Assembly: GCA_026545765.1 (NCBI GenBank)
Contig: JAIFAC010000260.1
Span: 1 to 64,000, forward strand
Source: Plantago major
Taxonomy: Eukaryota; Streptophyta; Magnoliopsida; Lamiales; Plantaginaceae
DNA: 64,000 nucleotides
Direction: 5' to 3'
Positions 12,091-22,807 of this stretch are shown piece after piece. Positions within the stretch are counted from its first letter, which is position 1, and each line of letters begins with the position of its first letter. The notes under the pieces were generated by a model. The model was given only the letters and a program-made list of their open reading frames with translations. It made no database searches and was not told where the DNA came from. The position numbers and the translations under genes are program-made.

Positions 12091-12812
12091 GGCCTTTTGT
12101 TGGACATAACCGCTTCATGTTAGTTTCTCGCCACCTTGGGTCGATGGCCACATCCGAGGAAGATCATCAATAGGGACTATCGAGATGATTTCGCCATGGT
12201 CTCTTGGCGATGTCAGAGAGCCCCACGTCGGCTAGTTCCAGCTTCATCTCGCTGTGGCATTACCGACTTCTTCCCGCTGCTCGTGAGAAGCGTGGCCTTC
12301 TGCTGAGAAGGTTTCTAGGTCCTCCGGCTGAGTCGGTTCTCCTAACCTTTGTTGATTGACGATGTTCATTCCTTGATTGCGGGTTCATTTTATCTCGAAT
12401 TGCTAAGGGAGGAGTGGGTTGAGGAGGTCAAGGTTGTTTGATTCAAGTCACCCTCGAATGGGGTGAGTAAGAGGCCAAACTGATTCTCACTCATTCCAAA
12501 CTCACTTGGACGAATGATCCGCCCATTTGAAGGGTGAAGTTTCTTCCTGAGGAGGACCATGTGCTCGACGGAGGAACTTGTCCTTCAACCCAAGTACCTG
12601 GTCCTTATTGTGGATCAGCCTTTCCTCCTCTCAAGAGAGGCTAGCGGTGTGGCCATCACTGGGCACCCATCGTGTTTCTTGAAGAGGTTCTTGCCACCCT
12701 TCTCCCCGAGTGGAGGTCTACCTCTTGGGGCGTGCGTACAATTGCAAGAGCGTTAGTTCATACCGCCTTCTTGTTCTTGCCATTACTGAAGAGAACGGAA
12801 CTTTTTGTAAAG

Positions 12813-12831
12813 ATTCCCACAGACGATGCCA
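12813..12831 (-). promoter_or_regulatory. Primer binding site of the gypsy element
   Basis: The minus strand reads TTTTGGCATCGTCTGTGGG next to an LTR that starts TGTTGAGGG at 12835. Plant gypsy elements of the Tat branch often have a GGCGCCGTCTGTGGGAA-type sequence here; the present one differs by small changes. It fixes the LTR boundary and the orientation. Confidence 0.6.
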
Positions 12832-12834
12832 AAA

Positions 12835-13060
12835 TGTTGAGGGTAAAGTCCCCCAACCACTTAGAGATTATTCTATCCCACTGGTAATGGCAAAGATATC
12901 CTCCAAGAAGAAGCTGCATCACTGTAAGAGCCAACGTGTGAGAGCCTGAGATTCCAAGCTTGGTAAGAACCTGCACAAGTGACTTGGAGGGGGGGGTTAG
13001 GATCCGGTTTGCTAAGTGTCAAACCGGTTTGAGACTTTACTCGAGAGTCACTAAAGATCT
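12835..13060 (-). repeat. gypsy 5' LTR, segment 1
   Basis: Begins TGTTGAGGG next to the primer site and stops where element B is inserted. The LTR resumes at 23661 after B. It includes a G9 run near 12988 and the repeated word AAACCGGTTT. The segment ends in GATCT, the target duplication of B. Confidence 0.65.
13056..13060. other. Target site duplication of B (GATCT)
   Basis: GATCT precedes the left LTR of B and is repeated exactly after its right LTR at 23656-23660. This shows one integration event and dates B as younger than the gypsy LTR around it. Confidence 0.9.
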
Positions 13061-13910
13061 TGTTAGAACGTAGGATCCCGGATTGGTACTTAGAACAAGA
13101 TCAATAGACAATGTTGACAACAATGTTGTTCAACAGTGTCTTCAACACTATAAACAATAGGCAGCGGATGAATAAGAATAAAACTTCTATTACCAAGCCA
13201 ACAATATATAAATATGTTGGCCACGCCTTTAGGCAAAATATCTACTGACAGGAAAAGTAGATCTAATCAACTAGGTTTAATACAGTCACAGAAGATTGAA
13301 TAAATAACCAAAACTAGCCCTAGAAGAACTAATAAAGAAAAGCTATTCTAGGTCGATGTTTGAAAGAGTTATTCCAACAATGAATACTCTTAGACAAACT
13401 CTAAAGCTAGCAGAAAACAAGAAGCCTAAACTCTTTATTAAAATCTTGATTGATCATCAAAAAGGCTTTTCTATTGCTCGGCTGAATCCTTGTATATATA
13501 CTTGAGATATCGATGCTCCCCATCCAAGTCGAAAAGGCAATAGGATCTCTCAGAAAGGCAATTTTCTTTGTCTTGTTTTCTTCCATATTCACTAGAAGGA
13601 AATTCCCATATTAGAGTCTTCAAAAATATATTTCCTTCTTGCTTTCTTCACTAGTTGTTCTTTTTCCTTCAATCATCTCTTGTTCGATTTGTAAATACTT
13701 CCAGTCCAAGTTTCCTGTCCAATGTGCTTTGTTCTTGATGTCGACTGCAATGTTATATCTTCAATGTTATGCCAAAGATTGAATTTATCTCTCACAATGT
13801 TATACAACATTGGTAGACTCAGCCTTCACAAACAACAACAACAAACACAAACTTGGAACTGATTATTGAAAGACAAGATTATCAAACTACAAGTGCATAC
13901 TGCACTTTCA
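13061..13910 (-). repeat. 3' LTR of B (left)
   Basis: Starts TGTTAGAACG and ends GCACTTTCA, pairing with 22808-23655. It contains TATATATAC near 13493-13501 as the probable TATA box on the minus strand, and copies of the CAATGTT word at 13109-13148 and 13748-13812. Some differences from the right LTR are CAG/CTG losses. Confidence 0.95.
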
Positions 13911-13924
13911 ATCTCCCCCTTAAT
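13911..13924 (-). promoter_or_regulatory. Polypurine tract of B
   Basis: The minus strand reads AAGGGGGAGAT directly before the 3' LTR. This is the standard plus-strand primer site of copia elements and confirms the orientation. Confidence 0.85.
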
Positions 13925-14075
13925 CTTAGTCTTTCATCACAAAACAAAACAAAACAAGGGTTTAGTAGAAACATAACTAAGAACAACTTGAGAGCTAATC
14001 TCCCCCTTAATCAGATAGCTAAGTTAAGTTCTAGAGTATTTAACATATTACAGACCCAAAATGAATAGAAATTGT

Positions 14076-16088
14076 TCAGTATTGAAACAAATTTTTTAAA
14101 AATTTTAAATATCTATTCTCCCCTCTTTGTGAGGAAAGAAAAGATACTAGAGTGCTTCTAAACTTCAGATTGTTAGAGATCTGCTCATCAAGTCCTTTGA
14201 TTTGCTCTAGAATTAGCTTGTCCTGTTCAGTTAGGATACCTACAGAAAGAGTTTCAATGCTAGGGATCAATGTTGAACCAACATGTAGGCCAACATTGGA
14301 GCGTTGAGCAGCAGCCACAAAACTTTCTGGTACATCAGCATTGCCTGTAGGAACTCCACATCCATGTTCACAGGAACTTCAGGATCCACCCATGGAAGAT
14401 CACAGATCTGCCATGTGTTTCCAAAGCTTGCTTGGTGATGATGGATTTGAAGTTGGAATGATAGACATCATTGGCTTTGACCTCAATACCCGTGAATCAA
14501 GGATCGCAAAGATGGTGGATGGGAGAACCAAATGGCCTCTCGATCCTCTATTCTTGGAATTCTCTAGGTGCTTGAGAATCCTTTCTCCAGATTGACATTT
14601 TATCCTGCTTTGATCTCAGAGAGCAACATGGTCCTCTTGACCGAGCTTGTTATTGTTGAAGATGGCAGCCAGCCAAAGCAGATCCTGCAAGAACAGAGAC
14701 TAAAGAACAACAATATTTCAAGTCTAGAGTCCCACTAGGCCAAGATTGTAGTTTTCCGCAGCTAGCTCCTAGCAATCTCATCCATAGTTACCTCCATGGG
14801 GTCTCAACCTCATCCCTATTTCTATGCAAAGATGTAATTGATATCCTTAGAATTCAAGAAAATACATCACCCTTAAGATACACAAGGATATTTACCATGC
14901 CCTTCAATACCAAAATTCTCGATAAATGTGCATAGAATTCTCGATGATTTCAGAACAAAGGCAAGATATCGGGTAATAGCATGATAGAGGTTCCTTTTGT
15001 TCGTAAGCAACTAAGTTATACTCTTCAAATGATTCCTCTTGATTACCTTCTCAACATCCATTGCATTATTTTTTATTTTCTCATATTTTTCTAAGTTCTT
15101 GTTAGCATAGAATAAATGAGAGACTGCATCTTCATCCCAATCGGAACCATCAACAAAAACAGGTTCAGAGGGTAGATCATTTACCTCAGGATCTTCAATC
15201 TGATCTTCTCCAAGAATGACATCCTCATCATCAAGTGATTCATCTTCAGACTCTTCCTCTACTTCAGCCTCATAGTCTTCAGAGTCATCTGAGCTTTCAT
15301 CGGCATTGCTCAGATCTTCTTCATCAATCATTGACTCATCCTGAGAGTCATCTTCCGTTTCTGGCTCATAATCCTCCAGATCATCAGAGCTTTCATCATT
15401 CACTTCATTGTTATTATCATGAGCAGCCGATGATGAAACAACATCCTCATCTATATTCATAGGGTCGCTTTTTGTTTTCTCTGAGTCATCTGACTTCCAA
15501 TCTTCTACAACAACTGATTCAGTAGTAGGCTCGTTTGCGGGTTTCTCAACATGTTCAGAGTGCATGCTGGTCTGATTCTCATAACCATCTGCACCATCGA
15601 GCCTTTTCCCTGGTTTGTCACCTTGTCGCACATCATCCTTCTCAATGATGAAGGGTTTTGGGGTTTTCTCCCAGATCCGCATGTTGAACTTCAAGATGTT
15701 CAACATCTTTCCCAAAGATCCTCCATGGGAGTATCTTTCTCTACCCCATTGGGCTTTCATCATCATCCTCGATCCTTCGGCAGTCGACCGGCGCATTTCC
15801 CAAAATAACAAGGGTTTCTGCAGCAAATTGAGAAGGGTTTGATGGTGAAGACTCATTTTGGGGTTTTTCAGGTTGAGTAGGTGATGTTGGAGATGGAGAT
15901 GGTGGTTTTGGTACTGGAGATGGGGATTTTTTTTTTTTCTCAACACCCTCTTCCGATCCCTCACTTAGCTTGTAGACAGGAATCTCGAAATCGGCCGGTT
16001 CCGCACGGATGGGGAGAGGGTATGCTTGCTCCCCCTCAGGTGTTTGCAACGAAAATCCGGGCAAGACGGGTTTTGTTGGAGAAGACAT
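14076..16088 (-). pseudogene. Acidic accessory protein gene of B
   Basis: The frame opens at the ATG at 16088 (MSSPTKPVLPGF) and is Pro/Ser rich for about 100 codons. A frame change then lies between 15741 and 15660. The next frame runs to 15011 and is strongly acidic, with two tandem copies of a 32-residue unit beginning ESSDDxEDYE (about 15400-15305 and 15304-15210) and a basic end KVIKRNHLK. A further frame at 14318-14076 (EQDKLILEQIKGLDEQISNNLK, coiled-coil-like) may be the C-terminus. A run of T near 15931-15941 is a likely slip site. The position matches the env-like gene of Sireviruses, but no membrane segment is seen. It is not recognisably the A accessory protein. Confidence 0.6.
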
Positions 16089-17560
16089 TGTCCAGATTAG
16101 TGAGAGCAGAGATGAAGGAGGATGAGCGGGAGAGGAATTTGTTTGAGTGACAGGTGAATAGTGTGTGGAAGGTGAGGAGTTTTTGTTTTAACTGCGGCTT
16201 GGGAGTAGTAAAAAAAACTACCTTTTTTTTTTTTTTTTTTGAATGTAATGATTGTGGTTTAGGTGGGCGGCGGTTTTAATGAGTGGTGGAGAAGTGGACT
16301 AATGAGAGGGAGTAAAATGGTTAATATGGTTGGAGGAATGTGTTTTTGGTTTGGTTTGCTTCATGGATCATAAACATATATATCAAAGCACAAACCAAGA
16401 TCTGTACACAATCATAATATGAGATTAAGGAAATCAAGTGAAAACCTTATCAATTAGGTCAATCATGAAAAAGATTCTCAATACTCAACTTAGGGAGGTA
16501 CATTTTTGGTTTAGGAAACAAATCAAGATCAAGTATGAGTAAGACACCTAACAGATTCCCAAAAAAAACGGATGTAAGGTACAAGTGAACAAGTAGACAA
16601 GTGAACAAGTACTCCCTCTCAAACCCAACCCAAAAACACAAAAAAAATATAGAGAGCACACAACAAACACAGCAAAAGAGCAAGAAGTCTTTCAAGCACA
16701 GTCAATGTTGTCCTGAATGTTGGCTCAACATTGATGACAACATCGGAAATCGCACCACTCTTAATGTAAGTCAGCCAGGAAACCAAGTCTCAAGATGTGC
16801 AGATTCGATTAACACCACTGATGCTGCAGACAAAGACAGAAAGAGAAGAGAATACCAAAGAAACACACTCAACAATGCCTCAATAAGAATAAATTGAACA
16901 ATTAGCATAAGTTTGAGTGGGGGTGACCATGAGACCGTTAACCATGTCAAATAATCGAACACGATGAATCCGCCAAAGCCGCTTCATGCGAGTCAAAAAC
17001 ACACGCCTCATGGCATAAAATCACCATTTTACCACATTGGGTAATTTGGTGCTCGAAGTGAACCAGAAAGATTAGAGAATCGGCACTTTGTGCGTGTCGG
17101 TTTCAAAGATGCACCATCAACCCTCACGACATATGACACATTGGCCACGTCGATATCTGGATAGTATTTGAAACCTGCCCAACACGATCCTCGACGGAAA
17201 CACTTCGAGCCCTTTTTATCATAATTTATTATATTTATTAAGCAAAAAGGACAAGAGGCAACATCAAGTGCGAGTCAAGGTACGAGTAAAAATAGCCAAA
17301 AAGCAGCAATAATGGGTTTTACAAAAACAAACACACAGGAGACTCGATCCCTTTCAACCTTGGTTTCAAATAGCCTTTCAAACCCTAAGCATCACCCTTG
17401 TAAGCTACAAAACATGAACATCCATAGACCAGTACAGAAGCACAGGAGCACAGAAACACAATAAAAATATAAAACTAAACAGCAAAAGGACATCACTAGA
17501 TAAACACAGAAGTCAATGTTGACCGTGATGTTGTGTCAACATTGCTTGCAACAAATCACA
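16089..17560 (-). other. Spacer between RNase H and accessory gene of B
   Basis: No convincing frame. It holds an 18-base T run (16223-16240), several A-rich tracts, two AATGTTG...CAACATT sites (16702-16743 and 17512-17552), and a TATATAT at about 16377-16383, some 290 bp upstream of the accessory ATG. That could be an internal promoter, but it is less convincing than in the A family. Confidence 0.4.
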
Positions 17561-17827
17561 TCAAATAGTGCATAGACCAAGAGACCTTCTCAAACTGAAG
17601 AATCTCTCCTTATCAAGAGGCTTTGTGAAAATGTCAGCTAACTGATTTGTGGTATCAATGTGTTGTATGTCAATAATTTGTTTGGTGACCAAGTCTCTAA
17701 GAAAATGGTGTCGAATGTCTATATGCTTGGTGCGTGAGTGTTGAACTGGGTTCTTGGAAATGTGAATGGCACTTAGGTTATCACAAAACATCAAAAGAGT
17801 GTCACTTTGGAACCCATATTCATGCAA
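17561..17827 (-). CDS. pol: copia RNase H, C-terminal part, B
   Basis: 88 codons with the features of the copia RNase H end: CDNLSAIHISKNPVQHSRTK, then HIDIRHHFLRD, DIQHIDTTNQLADIFTKPL and a terminal SLRRSLGL, followed by the stop. The upstream half of RNase H (17828-18190) is frame-shifted away from this part and from RT. RNase H removes the RNA strand of the RNA/DNA hybrid during reverse transcription. Confidence 0.85.
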   Translation of the reverse strand: MHEYGFQSDTLLMFCDNLSAIHISKNPVQHSRTKHIDIRHHFLRDLVTKQIIDIQHIDTTNQLADIFTKPLDKERFFSLRRSLGLCTI

Positions 17828-18191
17828 AGATATTGTTCACCAAATTAGTCGAGACACACAACTCCCAAAGCCTACATATTCGATTCAAAGAAGGAGAGAG
17901 ACGACAATTTTGTTTCTTACTACATGACACAAGATTTGGTCCAAGATAAAACAACCTCCACTAGTTGATTTTCGATCATCTAAGTCACCAATCGTAATCA
18001 CTAAATCCCAACAGATTAGTGTTTGAATCACATGCATACCATAATCCAAGATTAATGCCTCGATATATATCTAATGATTCTTTTGACAGCAGTTAAATGA
18101 GATGTTTTGGGTTTGGATTGATACCTGGCACATACACAAACAGAGAACATGATGTCAGGTCTGGTGGCTGAGAGATACAGGAGACTTCCAA

Positions 18192-19058
18192 TTATTGATC
18201 TATACAATGTTGGGTCAACATCGTCCCAACATCAGTTTTGCTGAGTTTCAGAGCAGTAGCCATGTAAGTGATGCAAGGTTTGGCATTTTCCAGACCAAAT
18301 TTCGTGATAAGATTCTTGGCATATTTCTCTTGAGAGATAAAGAGGCCATCCTGTTTCTGTTGTATCTGGAGCCCCAAGAAGAAACTGAGTTCACCAATCA
18401 TACTCATCTCAAAGGTTCCTGTCATGGCTTGAACAAACTTATCTAGCAAAAAGGGGTTAGTAGCACCAAAGACAATATCATCAACATAGATTTGAGCAAT
18501 GCAAATGTCCTTTCTTTTCCTGAGGATAAACAAAGTTTGATCTCCCTCACCCCTCTTAAACCCTAATCCAACTAGGAATTCAGTCAGTCTAGCATACCAA
18601 GGACGAGGGGCTTGTTTCAGACCATACAATGCTTTTCTTAGTTTAAAAACATGGTCAGGGTAAAGAGGATCTTCAAACCCTCCAGGTTGTTCAACATACA
18701 CTTCTTTGTCAATGTAGCCATTCAAGAAAGCTCCTTTAACATCCATTTGGTTGAGTTTTATGTTAAGACAACATGCTATGGCTAGGAGCAAGCGAATGGA
18801 TTCTAGTCTAGCAACAGGAGCGAAGGTTTCATCAAAATGAATGCCTTCTACTTGAGTGTAACCTTGAGCAACCAATCTGGCTTTGTTTTTTACAACTACC
18901 CCTTTCTCATCACTCTTATTTTTGAAAATCCACTTGGTTCCTATGACATTTATGTTATGGGGGCGGGGAACAAGTGTCCAGACTTCATTTGTTTGGAATT
19001 GACGAAGCTCATCTTGCATTGCTTCTATCCAAAAATCATCAGTAAGGGCTTCTTTCAC
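18192..19058 (-). CDS. pol: copia reverse transcriptase (RVT_2), B
   Basis: An open frame of 288 codons covering nearly the whole RVT_2 domain. Visible motifs are WIFKNKSDEKG, KARLVAQGYTQVEGIHFDET, FAPVARLESIR, the first catalytic Asp in [25 protein letters not shown], and the catalytic YVDDIVFG at about residues 202-209, followed by FFLGLQIQQ. The frame begins within the usual domain start and ends by frame change before RNase H. The C-terminal codons fall on one of the CAATGTTGGG words (18205-18233). It copies the element RNA into DNA inside the particle. It is one of the cleanest coding segments in the window. Confidence 0.93.
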   Translation of the reverse strand: MKEALTDDFWIEAMQDELRQFQTNEVWTLVPRPHNINVIGTKWIFKNKSDEKGVVVKNKARLVAQGYTQVEGIHFDETFAPVARLESIRLLLAIACCLNIKLNQMDVKGAFLNGYIDKEVYVEQPGGFEDPLYPDHVFKLRKALYGLKQAPRPWYARLTEFLVGLGFKRGEGDQTLFILRKRKDICIAQIYVDDIVFGATNPFLLDKFVQAMTGTFEMSMIGELSFFLGLQIQQKQDGLFISQEKYAKNLITKFGLENAKPCITYMATALKLSKTDVGTMLTQHCIDQ

Positions 19059-19176
19059 ATTTTTAGGTTCAATTAAAGAAACAAAGCATGAGGAACTTAC
19101 AAAGTGATTTCAAAAGTCGAGTGTCTCCTTGTAGTTTTTATGTGTTTCCTCAATGTCCTTCCTCCTGGATTTCCAA

Positions 19177-19704
19177 TTACTTGGGAACTGGGATGATCTT
19201 TGCGAATTCTAGGAGGAGGATCCTTTCGTGAGTCAGGGTGAGTAGGTGCAGCATTAATGCCAGAGGCATTATCGATTCAAATTTCGCCTCACTGTGGGGA
19301 TCAACTTGTTCTTCATCAGCAGGAGTGGAAATCTGGGATGTTGAACTGAATGTTGAGTCAACATTGCACAGGGGGGATGTTGGCACAACATTGCTCACAT
19401 CATGGGTTCTTTCACTTTGATCAGCAGCAGGAGTCATAGTTTCTGGAACGTTCCCATGTGTAGAAGAGTCAGGGGTTGTGTCAATACCCTGTTCAGCACC
19501 TGCAGAGATCTTCTTCTAGGCATAGGGTTCAGAGTCATCAAAGGAAACATTCACAGATTCTTCTATAGTTTGCAATCTAGGATTGTATATTCTATACGCA
19601 TGACTATTTTGTGAGTACCCTACAAAGATTCCTTTGTCACTTTTCGCATCAAACTTCCCTAGATGTTCCCTATCATTGAGTATGTAACACACATCCAAAG
19701 ACAT
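19177..19704 (-). pseudogene. pol: Integrase C-terminal part and hinge to RT, B
   Basis: The frame at 19704-19516 contains GKFDAKSDKGIFVGYSQNS and ESVNVSFDD, the conserved copia integrase tail (GxFLGYS...V.F.E). The following frame (19437-19177) is a Ser/Thr/Asp-rich linker with no fold, as usual between integrase and RT. A frame change separates the two. The linker holds a double CAACATTG/GATGTTG site (19338-19394). Confidence 0.75.
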
Positions 19705-19801
19705 GAAAGTACTTAAGATCGGGTTTTCTACCTTTCAAAATGTCATAGGAGTGGTCGAGTACCGGACGAAGATAGACATCGATTGATTATGTGACAAGTG
19801 T

Positions 19802-20190
19802 TCATGCCTTCAGCCCACAACCTTTTGACAGTTCATCGAGCTTAACATTACTCGCCATTTCTTGAAGAGTCCTGTTTTTCCTTTCAGCAACACCATTTTG
19901 TTGTGGTGTCTTAGGAGCTGAATATTCATGCATGATCCCTTTCTTTTCACAGTACTTATCAAAAAATTGATTCTCAAATTCTTTACCATGGTCAGATCGA
20001 ATTCTTTGGACCATAGTAGAGTAATCGACATAACATTTTGCATGCCAGTTTTGAAGGATTCAAAAGTCTCAGATTTTTCTTTCAAAAAATTGACCCAAGT
20101 GTATTTAGAGAAATCATCAACTATAACATAGATATACCAGGCTCCTCCCAAACTTTTAGCTTCTATAGGACCCATGAGATCCATATGCAA
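19802..20190 (-). pseudogene. pol: copia integrase catalytic core, B
   Basis: Two overlapping frames together cover the rve core. The first has MHMDLMGP (first Asp) and YIYVIVDDFSKYTW. The second has RIRSDHGKEF (second Asp) and APKTPQQNGVAERKNRTLQ (the Glu), so the DD35E triad is complete in sequence but split by one frameshift near 20010. It would insert the cDNA into the host genome in the nucleus. Neighbouring frames carry the protease and pre-integrase parts. Confidence 0.85.
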
Positions 20191-20802
20191 GAGTTCAAAG
20201 CAGTTAAAAGTACCTCTTTTTTGTCCTTCAACCTGGAGTGGTGTGGACTACCTTGGTTTGTTTTCCTGTAAGATACCACACACACATGCTTCCCTGCATT
20301 GGTAATCTTCGGCACACCTGTCACCACATTGTTCTTGATGATCTTCTCCAGATTCCTGTAGTTTACATGTCCCAATTTCTTGTGCCACAATGTTGCATCA
20401 TCATGTTGAGCAACATTGCACTTGAGAGGAACGTCCATCACATAGCAGTTGTCCTGAGATCTAACACCTATCATCACAGTTAATTTGTCCACACAAGTAT
20501 AAACTTTGCAAGAACGCTTATCAAACTCGACTTTCAGATCATCATCACACAGTGGCTTATCGACAAGATTAGCCGTTAAACCCTCAACAAGAAGAACATT
20601 TGAAAGTATAGGATATCCTTTAAGGCTCAGGTTCCTTTCCAAGGATTTTGCTTTGGTATCCTCCTCCATATGTCACTGCACTGCCTTTTGAGCGCATTAA
20701 ATTTGACAAGTTCGACGGGTTACCGGCCATGTGCCTAGAGCAACCACCGTCAAGTACCATTTTCCGCATTGTTAGGAGAAGTAGCAACAGAAAAAGCAAC
20801 AT
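20191..20802 (-). pseudogene. pol: copia protease and GAG-pre-integrase region, B
   Basis: The frame from 20802 has VLDGGCSRHMAGN, the copia protease site in which D-S-G has become D-G-G; whether this is real or a read error is unclear. The frame from 20669 has LWHKKLGHVNYRNLEKI, the GAG-pre-integrase signature, preceded by CNVAQHDDAT, which is encoded by a CAACATTG word. The zinc-binding Cys pair after it is lost to a frameshift near 20270. Confidence 0.8.
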
Positions 20803-21194
20803 TGCAAGTATGTTTTTCTTTAGCTACCCAAATATGGTTCGAAACATTCTTGTGTTTTCTTATCTGTCCTGCAGGTTTACCTTGTTTAGGAGAAACAGGG
20901 ATAGACTTTAGAGACTTAAGATTACATCTTTCGCCTTCATGAAGTGGATGTTGTCACAACATCGCAGCCTAACATTGAATCACTGCTTTGTTTGCTAGAA
21001 GCAAGAAGGAGGGATTCTTGAGAGGTCACCGAGGTTGAGGACTCAACATGTTCCCTTTTAAGTCCTTTTCGTACTTGAAACAAGAAGGTTTTTGTGACCA
21101 AGTTTGTGACAGAAGTGCACACAAAAATTCTTTTTCTTTGACAAACACAGACCTTTTATGAGCTCGTAAAGAGGTTTGATACTGGGTATCGTGG

Positions 21195-22752
21195 TTAATA
21201 GCAGTTCATGTTGCACCCAAGTTTCTTATCAAAAGAAGTATCATAACTACCAGTGTACCCTAGACCAGTAGTCCCATCATTATCCATATCAAGCATATCA
21301 TTAAGTCTAGAAGTAGAGGAGTTCCACTTTGCAATTACCTTCTTTTCATTAGATAGTTTAGTAGTTACCTTGAATAGTTCAGTGTCCTTCTTTGTCAATT
21401 CAGCTTCCAGTTTGACAATGGTGTCTTTCAGATTGTAGTTCTCCTTCTCAGTTTTCTTGAGGAGTTTTCTGAGAGTCTTCCATTCACTGAAGAGTTTCTC
21501 ATACATCTGTTGCAGATCCTTCACCATTTGTTCCGCACTGACTTCCTCAAGAGATTCCTGATTTCTCAGGTTTGGTTAGTGCCAAAATTTCACAGTTCTC
21601 AGAGTCATCATAGTCAAAGAAGATTTCTACTCCTGATGTTGTCTTGCCAATGTTGTCCCAACATTGGTCATCAACATTGTAAGTGGATGAACGGAGAGCT
21701 CTGGCATTGGTAGTTGAATCATCTTCTTTTTCTTCATCTTCATGTTCTTCATCTGAAACATCACTGAGACAAGCAAGAAGATTCTTTTTCTCTTTTCTAA
21801 GATTGTTAGCACATTCATTTTGATAATGACCCCACCCTTGGCATTCAAAACATCTAATCTTACTAAGAGGAGTGCGATCAAAATCAGATTCAGAGCTAGT
21901 CTTGGAAGCAGAACCTGTTTTGAATGTATTGGTTTTCTTTTTGAAATTTTTGGTTCCACTTGAGGATCCTTGACTGTAGTTTTTCTGAATTTAAGTTTGT
22001 TGAACTTTCTCACAAGATTGTTGAAAGCTTCACCATATTGTCGACTCATCACTACTACTATCGTGCTCAAGATTTAGCTTTAGATTTAGAGTGAAGGAGA
22101 TACTATGAGTTTTCATACCTTGTCTCTCATTTTCATTTAGTTCAAAAATTTTAAATTGTTCAACAGGTGTGAAAATCCATAGTTGCCAAGTTATGAGTGT
22201 CTTCCAAAATAGTGACTTTGGTATTAAATCTTGAGGAAAGAGATCGAACAGCTTTGGAAACAAGTTGCCTATTAGAAATAGCTTCTCCCAGCCTTTGGAC
22301 TTCATTGGAGAGAGTTAAAAGTTTTTCAAAATAAGAGTCAATTGTTTCTTCCTCCGCCATTCTTAGATTTTCAAATTGAGACCAAAGCATTCTAAGTTTA
22401 GTTTGTTTGACACTAGCATCCCCTTCACAATGACTCTGAAGCAAATCCCAAGCTTGTTTTGCAAAGAAGGCGCTTTTGAATAATTTTAAACATATGAGCA
22501 TCTATATGACCAAAAATAGCATTTAAGGCTTTTTCATTGTAAGAGCTAAGAAGTATGTCACCTGCAGTGAAGCGTTCTTCAGGAATGGGGACAATGTCAC
22601 CATCAAGATCGTCCTTCACTGGCAGTGTATCCTTCCAGAATGGATCTCCAAGCATGGCCATCAAGGGACTTGATGTAAGTCCTCATCCGGATTTGCCAGT
22701 AATGGTAGTTGGACCCATCAAGCACAGGAGGTCTGTTGTAGTTTGCATCCAT
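21195..22752 (-). pseudogene. gag: copia gag, B
   Basis: The ATG at 22752 opens MDANYNRPPVLDGSNYHYW, the classic copia gag start. A frame change near 22670 leads into WKDTLPVKDDLDGD and LNAIFGHIDAHMFK, then the UBN2 core (AFFAKQAWDLLQSHCEG, LRMAEEETIDSYFEKL). The zinc knuckle CFECQGWGHYQNEC (CX2CX4HX4C, complete) lies at about 21855-21814 in a shifted frame, followed by an acidic stretch. The C-terminal frame at 21527-21195 is a strong coiled coil (KDTIVKLEAELTKKDTEL). Domain order is normal, but at least two frameshifts break it. Gag would form the particle and bind RNA. Confidence 0.85.
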
Positions 22753-22792
22753 TGTAGTAGTACCAAATCCAGACACCAGTAGTTAGGTGGCT

Positions 22793-22807
22793 GGCTCTGA
22801 TGCCACT
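22793..22807 (-). promoter_or_regulatory. Primer binding site of B (tRNA-iMet)
   Basis: Next to the right LTR the minus strand reads AGTGGCATCAGAGCC, one base different from TGGTATCAGAGC, the complement of the initiator tRNA-Met 3' end. It marks the right LTR as the 5' LTR. Confidence 0.85.

Larger units (their letters stand above)
10356..12834 (-). mobile_element. Ty3/gypsy retrotransposon, 5' internal part (Tat/Ogre-like)
   Basis: Minus-strand internal region of a gypsy element. From right to left it has a primer site next to an LTR (12835), a leader of about 700 bp with no clear frame, gag (12090-11539), a gap, and a protease region (10994-10690). The rest of pol is missing because A1 interrupts it at 10356. 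The retrotrans_gag core and the protease context resemble the Tat/Ogre/Retand branch. Base composition is less AT-rich than in the copia elements. Confidence 0.8.

Noticed and set aside
14341..14595. Plus-strand open frame of 84 codons
   Set aside because: It lies in the accessory region of B, whose coding direction is minus, and has no upstream signal or family pattern.
15235..16150. Plus-strand His/Leu-rich open frames
   Set aside because: They are the complement of the acidic D/E/S-rich B accessory gene; the composition follows from that.
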